From an uncultured Microbulbifer sp. (GTDB lineage: Bacteria; Pseudomonadota; Gammaproteobacteria; Pseudomonadales; Cellvibrionaceae): a DNA stretch of 64,000 nucleotides. The stretch lies in assembly GCF_947504145.1 (NCBI RefSeq), contig NZ_CANNGQ010000005.1:186001-250000 (forward strand), written 5' to 3'. The notes under the pieces are model-generated. The model made no database searches, was not told the origin of the DNA, and was given only the letters and a program-made list of their open reading frames with translations. Of this stretch, positions 1 to 9,082 are shown one piece after another. The translations under genes and the position numbers were made by a program. How positions within the stretch are numbered: the first letter of the stretch is position 1; each line of letters begins with the position of its first letter.

Positions 1-245
1 TGCTGCTCAGCTCGGGCCTCGGCGGCCGCTTCCCCGCGGGCTACCCGGTGGGAGAGGTGACCGCGGTCAAACGCGACCCGGGGCGCGCCTTTGCGGATGT
101 CGATGTGCAGCCCCGCGGGCGCATGAATCGCAGCCGTTTCGTGCTGGCGGTGATCGATCAGGAGTCCGGTGAAAGTGGTCTGGAGCCCGGGTTTGACGCG
201 GAATTGGATGAGGTGCTGGACAGCGCCCCGGCGCCGCAGGACTGA
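1..245 (+). CDS. mreC: MreC, C-terminal end (partial at left edge)
   Basis: This is the last 80 or so codons of the rod-shape-determining protein MreC, a bitopic inner-membrane protein that scaffolds the elongasome with MreB, MreD, RodA and PBP2. The frame is open from base 3 and ends with TGA at 243-245. The visible part has the typical late MreC segment (SGLGGRFPAGYPVG), and the remainder is an acidic, poorly conserved tail (EVLDSAPAPQD). Its placement four bases before mreD supports the assignment. The N-terminal helix and coiled coil lie outside the window. Confidence 0.93.
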   Translation, partial: LLSSGLGGRFPAGYPVGEVTAVKRDPGRAFADVDVQPRGRMNRSRFVLAVIDQESGESGLEPGFDAELDEVLDSAPAPQD

Positions 246-249
246 ATTC

Positions 250-729
250 ATGGAAGCCCACAATCGCTGGTTTATCCTGCTGACGATTTTTTTCGCCCTG
301 CTGCTCGCGGTAATGCCATTGCCCACCAACTGGCTCTGGTTTCGCCCGGCCTTCTGTGCGCTGCTGGTGATTTTCTGGACCACCCGAATGCCGCAGGAGC
401 TGGGGGTTGGTTTTGCCTGGATGGTGGGACTGGTGGAAGACCTGGTGACCGGCTCCACCCTCGGCGCGCACGCGCTGGCACTGGCGGTGCTGGCCTATTT
501 CAGCCTGCTCACCTACCGCCGCACCCGCGCATTCAACCCGGGGCAGCAGTTGATGTGGGTATTTGTACTGGTGGGAATCCATCAGTTACTGGGGAACTGG
601 GTGCACAGCCTGGCGGGCAAACCGGTGCCCGGGCTCACTTTTTTGTGGCCGGCGCTCACCACCGCCCTGCTGTGGCCGCTCGTGACACCCTGGTTGCACG
701 TTATGGCTTCGCGATTGCAGATCCGCTGA
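250..729 (+). CDS. mreD: Rod shape-determining protein MreD
   Basis: A 159-residue integral membrane protein of the elongasome, of the usual MreD length. The ATG at 250 lies four bases after the mreC stop. The frame is open further upstream, but that part overlaps mreC and does not look like MreD. About five hydrophobic segments are visible, starting with WFILLTIFFALLLAVMPLP at residues 6-24, followed by a Trp/Phe-rich stretch. The family motif region GFAWMVGLVEDLVTGSTLGAHAL at about 55-77 is clear, with the acidic residue in VEDLVTGS. It is probably co-transcribed with mreC. Confidence 0.95.
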   Translation: MEAHNRWFILLTIFFALLLAVMPLPTNWLWFRPAFCALLVIFWTTRMPQELGVGFAWMVGLVEDLVTGSTLGAHALALAVLAYFSLLTYRRTRAFNPGQQLMWVFVLVGIHQLLGNWVHSLAGKPVPGLTFLWPALTTALLWPLVTPWLHVMASRLQIR

Positions 730-784
730 CTCTTTGTGCGTGAAAAGTCGCAAAGCGCAAATTAATGTTAAGTGGCGCACTGAA

Positions 785-820
785 TGCGGTCATTTTTCGA
801 GCGCTGACGCTATAATCAGG
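785..820 (+). promoter_or_regulatory. Candidate promoter of maf-rng-yhdP
   Basis: A perfect TATAAT hexamer lies at 811-816, about 60 bases before the GTG start of maf in the gap after mreD. The matching -35 region at about 788-794 (GGTCATT) is a poor fit to TTGACA. This is a sequence match only. Confidence 0.4.
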
Positions 821-875
821 CCTTCATTCGACCCCATTCGTCTGTTCGATAACCATAAGTCAATAACCATAAGCC

Positions 876-1538
876 GTGCCAGTGCAACAGTTCGAGACAC
901 AAGAGTCCCTTCCAGAGCAGCGTCTGATCCTGGCCTCCGCATCCCCGCGGCGGGCGGAGCTTCTGATGCAGATTGGCGTGACTTTTTCCTCTGCAGCAAC
1001 CTCTGTGGAAGAGCGCCGCGACCCCAATGAATCTCCTGAGGAGTACGTGCTGCGCCTGGCGCAGGAAAAATCCCGTGCCGGCCTGGCGCTGCTAGACAAT
1101 CCGAATACCTGGTCCCTTGGGGCCGACACCCTCGGCGTGGTGGATGGTGAAATCCTGGAGAAACCCCGCGACTTCACTGATTTTGCCCGCATGATGCGCC
1201 TGATGTCCGGGCGTGAACACTCCGTGCTCACTGCCATCTGCCTGACCGGTGCTGAACAGTCGTTCAGTGAGGTGGTGGAGACGCGGGTGCGGTTTCGCGA
1301 ACTGGACCGGCGCCTGATCGAGGGCTACTGGAATACCGGAGAACCGGCGGACAAGGCCGGCGGCTACGGCATTCAGGGAATGGGCGCGCTGCTGGTGGCG
1401 TCCATTCAGGGCAGTTACAGCAATGTGGTGGGATTGCCGCTGGAGACCCTGGGTGGGTTTCTGGAGCGTGCGGGCATTCCCTACTGGCAATTCGACAAGC
1501 GCACTTCCGGCCAGGCGACCGGCCCAGGGATGATTTAG
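876..1538 (+). CDS. maf: Maf/YhdE nucleoside triphosphate pyrophosphatase
   Basis: Maf enzymes hydrolyse non-canonical or excess nucleoside triphosphates to monophosphates. The YhdE branch acts on dTTP and UTP. The 220-residue product, from a GTG start, has the N-terminal substrate loop [11 protein letters not shown] at about residues 20-30 and the catalytic-acid segment [16 protein letters not shown] at about 82-97. It continues with the [20 protein letters not shown] helix-strand of YhdE. The C-terminal [16 protein letters not shown] element binds the phosphates. About 20 N-terminal residues precede the conserved domain, so an internal start is possible. maf between mreD and rng is the conserved gammaproteobacterial order. 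Confidence 0.93.
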   Translation: MPVQQFETQESLPEQRLILASASPRRAELLMQIGVTFSSAATSVEERRDPNESPEEYVLRLAQEKSRAGLALLDNPNTWSLGADTLGVVDGEILEKPRDFTDFARMMRLMSGREHSVLTAICLTGAEQSFSEVVETRVRFRELDRRLIEGYWNTGEPADKAGGYGIQGMGALLVASIQGSYSNVVGLPLETLGGFLERAGIPYWQFDKRTSGQATGPGMI

Positions 1539-1551
1539 GAGTGATGGCCCA

Positions 1552-3039
1552 GTGAGCGAAGAATTACTGATTAATGTGGCGCCCATGGAAACCCGCGTAG
1601 CGCTGGTGGAAAACGGTGTGTTGCAGGAAGTTTACCTGGAGCGCAGTGCGAGCCGCGGAATTGTCGGCAATATCTACAAGGGCAAGGTGGTGCGCGTGCT
1701 GCCCGGTATGCAAGCGGCCTTTGTGGATATCGGCCTGGAGCGGGCCGGCTTTATCCACGCCTCGGATATCGCACCGCTGGATGAAGACGGAATGGAGTCC
1801 CGCGAGGGCGAGGTGGCGGACATCCGCGCGCTGGTGCGCGAAGGGCAGTCGCTGGTGGTACAGGTGGTGAAAGATCCCATCTCCAGCAAGGGCGCACGCC
1901 TTACCACCCATCTTTCTGTGTCCGCCCGCTATCTGGTGTATATGCCCCAGACCCGCCATATCGGCATCTCCAACCGGATTGAAGACGAGTCTGAGCGCGA
2001 GCGCCTGCGGGACCTGGTGGACCTGGCGTCCGCGAAGCTTGCCGACGAAGGCCACAGTGGCGACGGCGGCTTTATCCTGCGCACCGTCGCTGAAGGGGTC
2101 AGCGAAGATGAGCTGTTGCGGGATATCCCCTTCCTGTACAAGCTGTGGGTCGAGCTGGAGCAGCGCATCAAGACCGAAAAAGAACCGGCGATCATCTACG
2201 AAGACCTGCCGCTGTTTATGCGCGCCCTGCGCGATCTGGCGCGCCCGCACACCGAAAAAATCCGTATCGACTCCCGCGAGGCGCACGCCCGCGCGGCCAA
2301 GTTCACCAGCAAGTACGCTCCGGAAATCGCGCCCAGGATCGAGCATTATCCCGGCGAGCGCCCGCTGTTTGACCTGTACGGCGTCGAGGAAGAAATCCGC
2401 AAAGCGCTGCAGAACAAGGTTACTCTCAAGTCCGGTGGCTACCTGATTGTCGAGCAGACCGAGGCGATGAGTACCATCGACGTGAACACCGGCGCATTTG
2501 TGGGGCACCGCAACCTCGAAGAGACCATCTTTAAAACCAATCTCGAAGCGGCCACCGCCATTGCCCGCCAGCTGCGTTTGCGCAACCTCGGCGGCATCAT
2601 CATCATCGACTTTATCGATATGCAGGACACTGAGCACCAGCGTCAGGTATTGCGAACCCTGGAAAAATCCCTGGAGCGGGATCACGCCAAGAGCAGTATC
2701 ACCGGTGTTTCCGAGCTGGGGCTGGTGGAGATGACGCGCAAGCGCACCCGCGAATCCCTCGGCCAGATGCTGTGTGAGCCCTGTTCGGTGTGCGTCGGTC
2801 GCGGTACGTTGAAGACCGCGGAAACCGTGTGCTATGAAATCTTTCGAGAGATCATCCGCGAGGCGCGGGCCTACGACAGCGAAAAAATCATGGTGCTGGC
2901 CAGCCAGGTGGTAATCGACCTGCTATTGGACGAGGAATCCGCCAATGTGGCGGATCTGGAAGAATTTATCGCGCGCCCCATCCAGTTTCAGGTGGAGCCC
3001 ATTTACAACCAGGAGCAGTACGACATTGTACTGGTGTGA
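1552..3039 (+). CDS. rng: Ribonuclease G
   Basis: RNase G is the RNase E paralogue that matures the 16S rRNA 5' end and takes part in mRNA decay. The 495-residue length matches RNase G and not the much longer RNase E. An S1-like domain (GNIYKGKVVRVLPGMQAAFVDIG) spans about residues 35-130. The DNase I-like catalytic domain follows, with the metal-binding acids in STIDVNTGAFVG (about 305) and IIIIDFIDM (about 348). The zinc-link cysteines appear in CEPCSVCVGRG near residue 407. The GTG start at 1552 begins MSEELLINV, the usual N-terminus. The gene follows maf by 13 bases. Confidence 0.96.
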   Translation: MSEELLINVAPMETRVALVENGVLQEVYLERSASRGIVGNIYKGKVVRVLPGMQAAFVDIGLERAGFIHASDIAPLDEDGMESREGEVADIRALVREGQSLVVQVVKDPISSKGARLTTHLSVSARYLVYMPQTRHIGISNRIEDESERERLRDLVDLASAKLADEGHSGDGGFILRTVAEGVSEDELLRDIPFLYKLWVELEQRIKTEKEPAIIYEDLPLFMRALRDLARPHTEKIRIDSREAHARAAKFTSKYAPEIAPRIEHYPGERPLFDLYGVEEEIRKALQNKVTLKSGGYLIVEQTEAMSTIDVNTGAFVGHRNLEETIFKTNLEAATAIARQLRLRNLGGIIIIDFIDMQDTEHQRQVLRTLEKSLERDHAKSSITGVSELGLVEMTRKRTRESLGQMLCEPCSVCVGRGTLKTAETVCYEIFREIIREARAYDSEKIMVLASQVVIDLLLDEESANVADLEEFIARPIQFQVEPIYNQEQYDIVLV

Positions 3040-3105
3040 GTGCATCACCGGCGCCAATTGCGGCGACCGCAACCTGTCCGCCCGTGGCTTCAGGAGGGAA
3101 TCCTG

Positions 3106-6100
3106 ATGCTGTGGTTGCGCTGGTTTGCGCGCAAATTCTGGCTGCTGGTAGTGGTACTGGTGATATCCCTCGCGATTCTGGTGCAGACCGGCCGCATCCT
3201 GTCTCCGCAGGTGGGCAAATACAGCCCGGAAATCGGTCACTGGTTCTCCGAGCGCCTGGGTGCGCCGGTGCAACTGGAGCATATCTCCCTGCGCTGGCAG
3301 GCGCTGGAAGTGGCGCTGCAGATTGACGGCCTGAAAATCGGTGAAGCGGGGCAGGTCAAACTGGAGCGCGGCCTGTTCCATCTGGATCTGCTGGCGAGTC
3401 TGTGGAACCGCGAACTGATCTGGAAAAACCTGGAGGTCGACGGTTTTTCCGCGCAGTTGGAACAGCGCACCGAGGGCGGCTGGCAGGTTCAGGGTTTTCC
3501 GAAAGTCGCTGCGCCATCGCAACACACTACCCACGGCGGCGTTCGTCTCGGTGACCCCGCGCGGATTTTTCAGCTGGGCCCCAAGGTACTGGTGCGTGAT
3601 GCCAGCATCGGCCTGACCCTGACTGACGGCCAGTCTGCCAACCTGGATCTGCGTGAAATCCAGCTGGAAAATAGCGGCGACTTCCACCGTCTGGTCGCAC
3701 GCGCGTTTGTTACCGGCGCCATGGAGAGCCTGCATACCGGTGAGGACAGTCTGCGTCTGGTGCTGGAAGGGCACGGTAATCCGCGCAATCGCGAAGAATT
3801 TTCCCTTCAGGGCTATGTACAGCTGAACGAATTGCTGGTGGACGCCGACCTGGTGGGGTTGCTGTATCAGCTATCGCCGCTACCGGAAAAGCTCTACTGG
3901 CCCGGGCGCAAACTTGCCGGTGGCCGGCTGTGGCTCAGCTCTGATGCCACCAACGGTTACAGCCTGCAGGGTGATCTCAGCCTTGCCCAGGTGATGCAAA
4001 GTACCGGCGATGACTCCGGTGCGAGAGAGCAGGAAAACGCTCAGCCTGACGACAAAGCGCCCGGCGCGCTGGAAAACCTGAATGCACTTTCCAGCAATAT
4101 TTCCGGCCGCTGGCTGCCCGGGGACTCCTGGGGGCTGGTATTGCAGGAGCTCGGGCTCAACTGGCAGCAGCTGGAAGTCCCGAACGTCAATCTGCAGGCA
4201 AGCGGTGACCAGCAGGGCAACCTGCAGCTGGCGGTGGATCAGATAGAGCTACAGGCCTGGCACCGGGTACTGCGGGTGCTGGAGTTGATACCCGAGAAAG
4301 CGGACGAGTGGCTCAATGCGCTGGAGCCGACGGGTGATTTGCAGAACGTGCGCCTGTCGCGGACCGATGGCGAGCTGACGGTCGCCGCCAACCTGCGTGA
4401 TGTGGTGGCGGGGGCACATCGCGGCGCACCGGCGGTCACCGGCGTCAACGGCTACCTGTCTCTGAACGGCAAGGGCGGGCGGGTAGAGCTGGCGAGTAGC
4501 GACGGCTTCAGTGCCCATTTCCCCCTGCTCTACGACAAACCGTTTGAGTTCGGTGCTGCACGCGGCACGGTGGCCTGGGATCTCGACCGTGAACACAATG
4601 CCGTGTCTATCTATTCCGGTCCGATCCTGCTGGATGCTGTGTCTCAGCCGGAGGGCAGTGCTGTACCGGCGGGGGGCGACTTCAGCGGCCAGTTTCTGTT
4701 GCAGATCCCCCTCCAGCCGCACACCCGCGCGGCAGATTTCACTCTGGCACTGGGATTGCGCGATGTCGCGGTACAGGAGCAGCGCCACCTGGTTCCCACG
4801 GTAGTGAGTGATGACCTGCGCCAGTGGCTGGACCAGAGTATCGGTAAGCGCAACGACGGCCGGATCCCCACTGCTGGATTTATCTATCGGGGTTACAGCT
4901 ACCGCGAGGGTGACGACGAAGACCTGCTGGCACTGGGGGCACACGACTTCCGCCACACGGTGCAGTTGCAGGCGGATATCCGCGATAGCCGCCTGGAATA
5001 CGCGCCGGACTGGCCGGCGGCGGAAGAGGTAGACGGGCACCTGAGCATCAACGATCGCAATGTGCTGGTGGTGGCGCCCAGGGCGAAGTTGTGGAATGTC
5101 GATGGGGCCAACGTTTCCGTGCAGCTGTCCCCGGAAACTACTGGCTCAAGGCTGGATGTGCGTGCCGAACTGGCTGGCCCCGCTACCGATGGGCTGAAGA
5201 TTTTGCGGGAGTCTCCGCTGCGCGACCGCCTCGGCAATGCTTTCGACAGTTGGGCTATGGATGGCGCCATGCAGGGAACCCTGCAGCTCAGTCAGCCTCT
5301 GGGTGGTGCGCAATTCGAGCCCAGCCAACAGGTCGACCTGGCGCTTTCCGGGGCGAGCCTTTCCCTGCAGAACCTCAAGCTGGATATCGAACAACTCGAA
5401 GGCAATGTCCGCTTCCACAGTCGCGATGGGCTCAAGGGGTCCAGCTTCCGCGGCCAACTGTGGGGCAAGCCGTTGCGCGCCTCCATCCAGCACCTGGGCG
5501 AGGGTGAACATCGCGATACCCAGGTGGTAGTGCGCGGCGAAGCGCTGACCGAGAGTATTGGCCAGTGGAGCGGGCGGCCGGAACTGCAGTGGCTGGACGG
5601 GGAGCTGGATTACACCGCGTTGGTCACTATCCCGGCACCGGCCAAAGAAAAACCCTACGCAGCGGTGCTGGAACTCTCTTCCGACCTGGAGCAGGTGGCC
5701 GTCAATCTGCCTGCGCCACTGGCAAAACCCGCCGGGGAAAAATCCCGCTTCGTGATGCGGGTGCCCATCGGCGAGCAGGGCAACCTCTACCACCTCAGCT
5801 ACGGCGAGCACTTGCAGGGACAGATCTGGCAGGTTGACGGCAAACTGGAGCGCGCATCAATCGGGTTGAACGCCGAAGCAAAACTGCCGAAATCTCCGGG
5901 TATTTCGGTGATTGGTGATCTGCCGCTGGTAGACCTGCAACCCTGGAAAAAAGCACTGACGATCTACACCGCCCCCTCCGCGGAAGAGGAGCCAGTGCCG
6001 GCCAGCGGGGCTGATTATGGGGATGAGTCTGTTGCGCAAACCTCTCCGGAGAAGGAAGCGCCGCTGCCGATTCAGCTCGATCTCAGCACCGATCTTTTGC

Positions 6101-7437
6101 AGATTTCCGAGACCACCCGGATTGAGAATATTCACGTACTCGGGCGCGGCCTGGGTGCGGACTGGAAGCTGGATTTCGACAGCGAGACCGCCGCCGGCAA
6201 ACTGAGCGGCATGCTGAATGCGACCACCCCGCTGCAACTGGAACTGGTCCACCTGCGCCTGCCGGCGCTTGCGGGCAAAGCGGAGTCGGTCGAGAACACG
6301 GAGGACGAAGACGAGTCCGGTGATCCATCACTGGCGGCTCGCCTGCAGGATCGCTGGAAGGGATTCGACTTTACCAGCTTGCCCAGTGTGGATTTCACGA
6401 CCGAGAAATTGTGGATGGGAGAGGAGCCCATGGGGCCCTGGTCCTTCCAGTTGCGGCCTTCGCAGCAGCGGCTGGTGGTGAGTGAAATCGAGGGTACTTT
6501 GCGCGGTATCGCTATCGAACCACGCAAGACGGGTGACGATAGCCTGGGCGCGCAACTGATGTGGATGCGCGATGACGAAGGCCGTGAGTCCTCGCAATTC
6601 ATCGGCCGCCTGCGCGGTGAAAACCTCGGTCGCGTGCTGCAGGCCTGGGGCCAGGAGGCGGCGATAGAAAGCAGCAGTGCGGTATTCGATACCGCACTGC
6701 GCTGGCAGGGCTCACCGGCCATGGTGAGCGCGAACAGTCTCAATGGCGAGATTCGCATCGACATTCGCGACGGGCGCTTTATGCGCGCCAGCGATAACGC
6801 CGGTACCTCTCTGCTGCGCCTGTTGTCCCTGTTCAATTTCGACACCTGGGCGCGCCGCCTGCGTCTGGATTTCTCTGACCTGGTACAGAGCGGCCTGACG
6901 TTCGACCGGGTGCACGGGGAAGTGTATTTCGAGGGTGATGGCGAGCTGCTGATTGCCGTCCCCATTCAGGTGGAGGGCCCCACCAGCGAATTGCAAATGG
7001 CTGGCCGGGTAAACCTTCAGCGCGAAGACCTGAATCTGACTCTGGTGGCGACCTTGCCGGTAGGTAATAACCTGGCGTTTGTGGCGGCACTGGCCGGTGG
7101 CCTGCCTGCCGCGGCAGGAGTCTATCTGATCAGTAAGGTGTTCAAGAAGCAGGTGGATCGGGTGGCCAGTGTGAGCTACCGCATCAATGGCGAGTGGGCC
7201 GACCCGGAAGTGCGCTTCGACAAACTGTTTGATGACGGGGCCGCAGGCCGCGAGGGCCGGAGTGCTGTGGCGCAACGCAAGCAGGAGAAGGCAGTTCGCG
7301 AGCAGCCTTTACAGCCCGAGTCTGCGGGCGTTGAGACACCGGTGAAGCGCAGGGAAGAGTCACCCGGTGAGCTGCCCGCGGGCACGCAGAACGACAAAAA
7401 GACCAAGCCGATGCCCTATGGTGCCGGGCGAAGTTGA
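3106..7437 (+). CDS. yhdP: YhdP, AsmA-like envelope lipid-transport protein
   Basis: YhdP is a very large inner-membrane protein with an AsmA/TamB-like repeating beta-groove domain. In Escherichia coli it helps move phospholipid to the outer membrane. I place the start at ATG 3106 because a strong AGGAGGG lies 8 bases upstream and the product then begins directly with a membrane helix (FWLLVVVLVISLAILV, residues 9-25). The frame is open upstream to GTG 3040, but that would add 22 Arg/Pro-rich residues. The 1443-residue length is somewhat above the E. coli protein. The conserved C-terminal AsmA segment (VNLQREDLNLTLVATLPV, then a hydrophobic helix) is at about 1300-1350 and is followed by a charged low-complexity tail. 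Confidence 0.93.
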   Translation: MLWLRWFARKFWLLVVVLVISLAILVQTGRILSPQVGKYSPEIGHWFSERLGAPVQLEHISLRWQALEVALQIDGLKIGEAGQVKLERGLFHLDLLASLWNRELIWKNLEVDGFSAQLEQRTEGGWQVQGFPKVAAPSQHTTHGGVRLGDPARIFQLGPKVLVRDASIGLTLTDGQSANLDLREIQLENSGDFHRLVARAFVTGAMESLHTGEDSLRLVLEGHGNPRNREEFSLQGYVQLNELLVDADLVGLLYQLSPLPEKLYWPGRKLAGGRLWLSSDATNGYSLQGDLSLAQVMQSTGDDSGAREQENAQPDDKAPGALENLNALSSNISGRWLPGDSWGLVLQELGLNWQQLEVPNVNLQASGDQQGNLQLAVDQIELQAWHRVLRVLELIPEKADEWLNALEPTGDLQNVRLSRTDGELTVAANLRDVVAGAHRGAPAVTGVNGYLSLNGKGGRVELASSDGFSAHFPLLYDKPFEFGAARGTVAWDLDREHNAVSIYSGPILLDAVSQPEGSAVPAGGDFSGQFLLQIPLQPHTRAADFTLALGLRDVAVQEQRHLVPTVVSDDLRQWLDQSIGKRNDGRIPTAGFIYRGYSYREGDDEDLLALGAHDFRHTVQLQADIRDSRLEYAPDWPAAEEVDGHLSINDRNVLVVAPRAKLWNVDGANVSVQLSPETTGSRLDVRAELAGPATDGLKILRESPLRDRLGNAFDSWAMDGAMQGTLQLSQPLGGAQFEPSQQVDLALSGASLSLQNLKLDIEQLEGNVRFHSRDGLKGSSFRGQLWGKPLRASIQHLGEGEHRDTQVVVRGEALTESIGQWSGRPELQWLDGELDYTALVTIPAPAKEKPYAAVLELSSDLEQVAVNLPAPLAKPAGEKSRFVMRVPIGEQGNLYHLSYGEHLQGQIWQVDGKLERASIGLNAEAKLPKSPGISVIGDLPLVDLQPWKKALTIYTAPSAEEEPVPASGADYGDESVAQTSPEKEAPLPIQLDLSTDLLQISETTRIENIHVLGRGLGADWKLDFDSETAAGKLSGMLNATTPLQLELVHLRLPALAGKAESVENTEDEDESGDPSLAARLQDRWKGFDFTSLPSVDFTTEKLWMGEEPMGPWSFQLRPSQQRLVVSEIEGTLRGIAIEPRKTGDDSLGAQLMWMRDDEGRESSQFIGRLRGENLGRVLQAWGQEAAIESSSAVFDTALRWQGSPAMVSANSLNGEIRIDIRDGRFMRASDNAGTSLLRLLSLFNFDTWARRLRLDFSDLVQSGLTFDRVHGEVYFEGDGELLIAVPIQVEGPTSELQMAGRVNLQREDLNLTLVATLPVGNNLAFVAALAGGLPAAAGVYLISKVFKKQVDRVASVSYRINGEWADPEVRFDKLFDDGAAGREGRSAVAQRKQEKAVREQPLQPESAGVETPVKRREESPGELPAGTQNDKKTKPMPYGAGRS

Positions 7438-7542
7438 CGATCAACAGTTGCAAAAACCGAATTATTATTCGATATTGGCGCTCTAAGTTGCGAATAGCAG
7501 CAGTTACAGAATAATAACTTCACTATCAGAGGTGCGTCGCCA

Positions 7543-8382
7543 ATGTCTGAGGTGGTCACTTTGGCCGGTATTCCGCTTAACCGCTACACACTGTTCAAGA
7601 TCTTCAAGTACACCGTTTACTGCTTGCTGACCTACAACGTTTACGCCTTTTTTGTAGAGAATCACGCAGCCGCGGGTACGGTGTTTGCCGACGGCGTGAG
7701 CTTTGGCAAAATCATCGAAGCGTACAACGATTCCATTGATACCCTGGCCTGGGTACTGTTGCTTTTGGTGTTCGAGCTGGAGACCTGGGTGCTCGCCGAT
7801 GAAAAGTTGAAGGGCGGCACCAAGTGGGCGCTGAATGCGGTTTCTGCGTTCTGTTACGTTTTTATCGTGTATTCGTTTTACGGTTACTTTTCAGAGATGG
7901 TGTCGCTGACCCATCTGCTGCCGGTATCCGGCTCTGCCTGTGATCTGGCGGCCAGCGGTGGCTGGTCGATGGTGCTGGAGCAGGATGATTATGTGGCGCT
8001 GACGGCGGCGAATTGTGGTTCGCTTTCAGACGCGAGCCTGCTGCGCCTGGCCGAGGCTCAGATTGTCGGCGATGCGGAGATCTGGCGAGAGATTCAGTGG
8101 CTGGCGTGGGTGGATGTGATCAATGCCGGTGCCTGGTTGCTGGTGGTATCGATCCTGGCCTTCGATGTATGGCTGCAACTGCGTCACCAGCTGTCTGATT
8201 CCATTATGCGTTATTCGCAGGTGATCAAGGGCCTGCTCTATTTCACCCTGCTGCTGTGCGCCATCTACTGGGGCCTCAACGGCAGCTTCCTGGATTTCTG
8301 GGACGCCTTCCTGTGGCTGGTCGCGTTCTTCTTTATCGAGATGAACCTGTTTGAGTGGCAGGCTGAGACTAGCGCTGAGTAA
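7543..8382 (+). CDS. Unknown six-helix membrane protein
   Basis: I do not recognise this 279-residue protein. Six hydrophobic segments are visible at about residues 20-42, 66-86, 96-118, 190-212, 224-246 and 250-270. Helices three and four are separated by a hydrophilic loop of about 70 residues with two cysteines (SACDL and NCGS), which could form a disulfide if the loop is periplasmic. Helices two and six carry acidic residues within hydrophobic sequence (FELETW, FFIEMNLFEW), suggesting a functional or metal/proton-linked site. An AGAGGTG Shine-Dalgarno lies about 10 bases before ATG 7543. It stands where tldD or a nitrilase gene often follows yhdP. No function is proposed. Confidence 0.8.
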   Translation: MSEVVTLAGIPLNRYTLFKIFKYTVYCLLTYNVYAFFVENHAAAGTVFADGVSFGKIIEAYNDSIDTLAWVLLLLVFELETWVLADEKLKGGTKWALNAVSAFCYVFIVYSFYGYFSEMVSLTHLLPVSGSACDLAASGGWSMVLEQDDYVALTAANCGSLSDASLLRLAEAQIVGDAEIWREIQWLAWVDVINAGAWLLVVSILAFDVWLQLRHQLSDSIMRYSQVIKGLLYFTLLLCAIYWGLNGSFLDFWDAFLWLVAFFFIEMNLFEWQAETSAE

Positions 8383-8445
8383 TGTGTTCGCAGTCTTGTG
8401 GTTCACGGGTGCTTCGTATCGGGCACCGTGGCGGTTCCGCTATCG

Positions 8446-8585
8446 GGGGCAGTCTTACGAGACACGCCGTGAACGCCCCATCTGACCGCCATGGATGGCG
8501 GAAATGCAGATTTTGCAGGAGCAAAAATCTGCCCTGGGGGCTCTGCAAAAACATCCTGTTTTTGAAGGTCTCGTAAGACTGCCCC
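8446..8585. repeat. 140-bp inverted-repeat element with three nested hairpins
   Basis: Two perfectly complementary 18-base arms (8446-8463 GGGGCAGTCTTACGAGAC and 8568-8585) enclose 104 bases. Three further hairpins sit in tandem inside: 8486-8501 (CCGCCAT-GG-ATGGCGG), 8506-8532 (GCAGATTTTGC, loop AGGA, GCAAAAATCTGC) and 8546-8564 (CAAAAACA-TCC-TGTTTTTG). No credible coding frame is present. The element sits between the convergent ends of the membrane-protein gene and the parvulin gene. It could be a MITE-like or REP-like mobile repeat, a structured RNA or a complex bidirectional terminator. The sequence shows the structure but not the role. Confidence 0.8.
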
Positions 8586-8644
8586 GACATCGGCACCTTC
8601 GATTCAGGCCTCAGTATTCCTTACGTGATGCCTGTATCGCGATA

Positions 8645-8926
8645 TCAATCGGTACGGCTGGTGACTTCCAACAGGTGATAACCAAACTGGGTTTTCACCG
8701 GGCCGTGTACCTTGTTCAACTCATCGTTGAACACCACCTTGTCGAACTCCGGCACCATCTGGCCCTGTCCGAATTCACCCAGATCGCCACCGTTGCGGCC
8801 GGAGGGGCATTTGGAGTGTTGCTGGGCAATTTTTCCGAAATCGGCACCGTCTTCAATCTGCTTTTTCAGATCCTGACATTGGGCTTCGCTTTCTACGAGA
8901 ATGTGGCGGGCTGTTGCTCTTGGCAC
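8645..8926 (-). CDS. ppiC: Parvulin-type peptidyl-prolyl isomerase (PpiC-like)
   Basis: A 93-residue single-domain parvulin that catalyses cis-trans isomerisation of peptidyl-prolyl bonds, with no signal peptide and so probably cytoplasmic. The family pattern is complete: [18 protein letters not shown] at the N-terminus, the [36 protein letters not shown] core, and the terminal [10 protein letters not shown] with the conserved His. Length and sequence match E. coli PpiC. It is a lone gene with its own upstream region of about 150 bases, facing the inverted-repeat element. Confidence 0.95.
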   Translation of the reverse strand: MPRATARHILVESEAQCQDLKKQIEDGADFGKIAQQHSKCPSGRNGGDLGEFGQGQMVPEFDKVVFNDELNKVHGPVKTQFGYHLLEVTSRTD

Positions 8927-9082
8927 GGGAGTCTCCCTGTTTATTGGTGATGAATAATTTCTTGAGCGGCAAGCTTAGTGCGTAACGAACACGGGAGCCA
9001 GCATGCGAAGGCTTTTCGAGACACAATAGCCGAAGCAAAGGTGTCGGTCCCGGGCGCATCCTTCTGAGGCACAAACTTCAGT

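Noticed and set aside
3040-3105. Upstream extension of yhdP from GTG 3040
   Set aside because: The extra 22 residues are Arg/Pro-rich, while ATG 3106 has a strong Shine-Dalgarno and begins directly with the membrane anchor.
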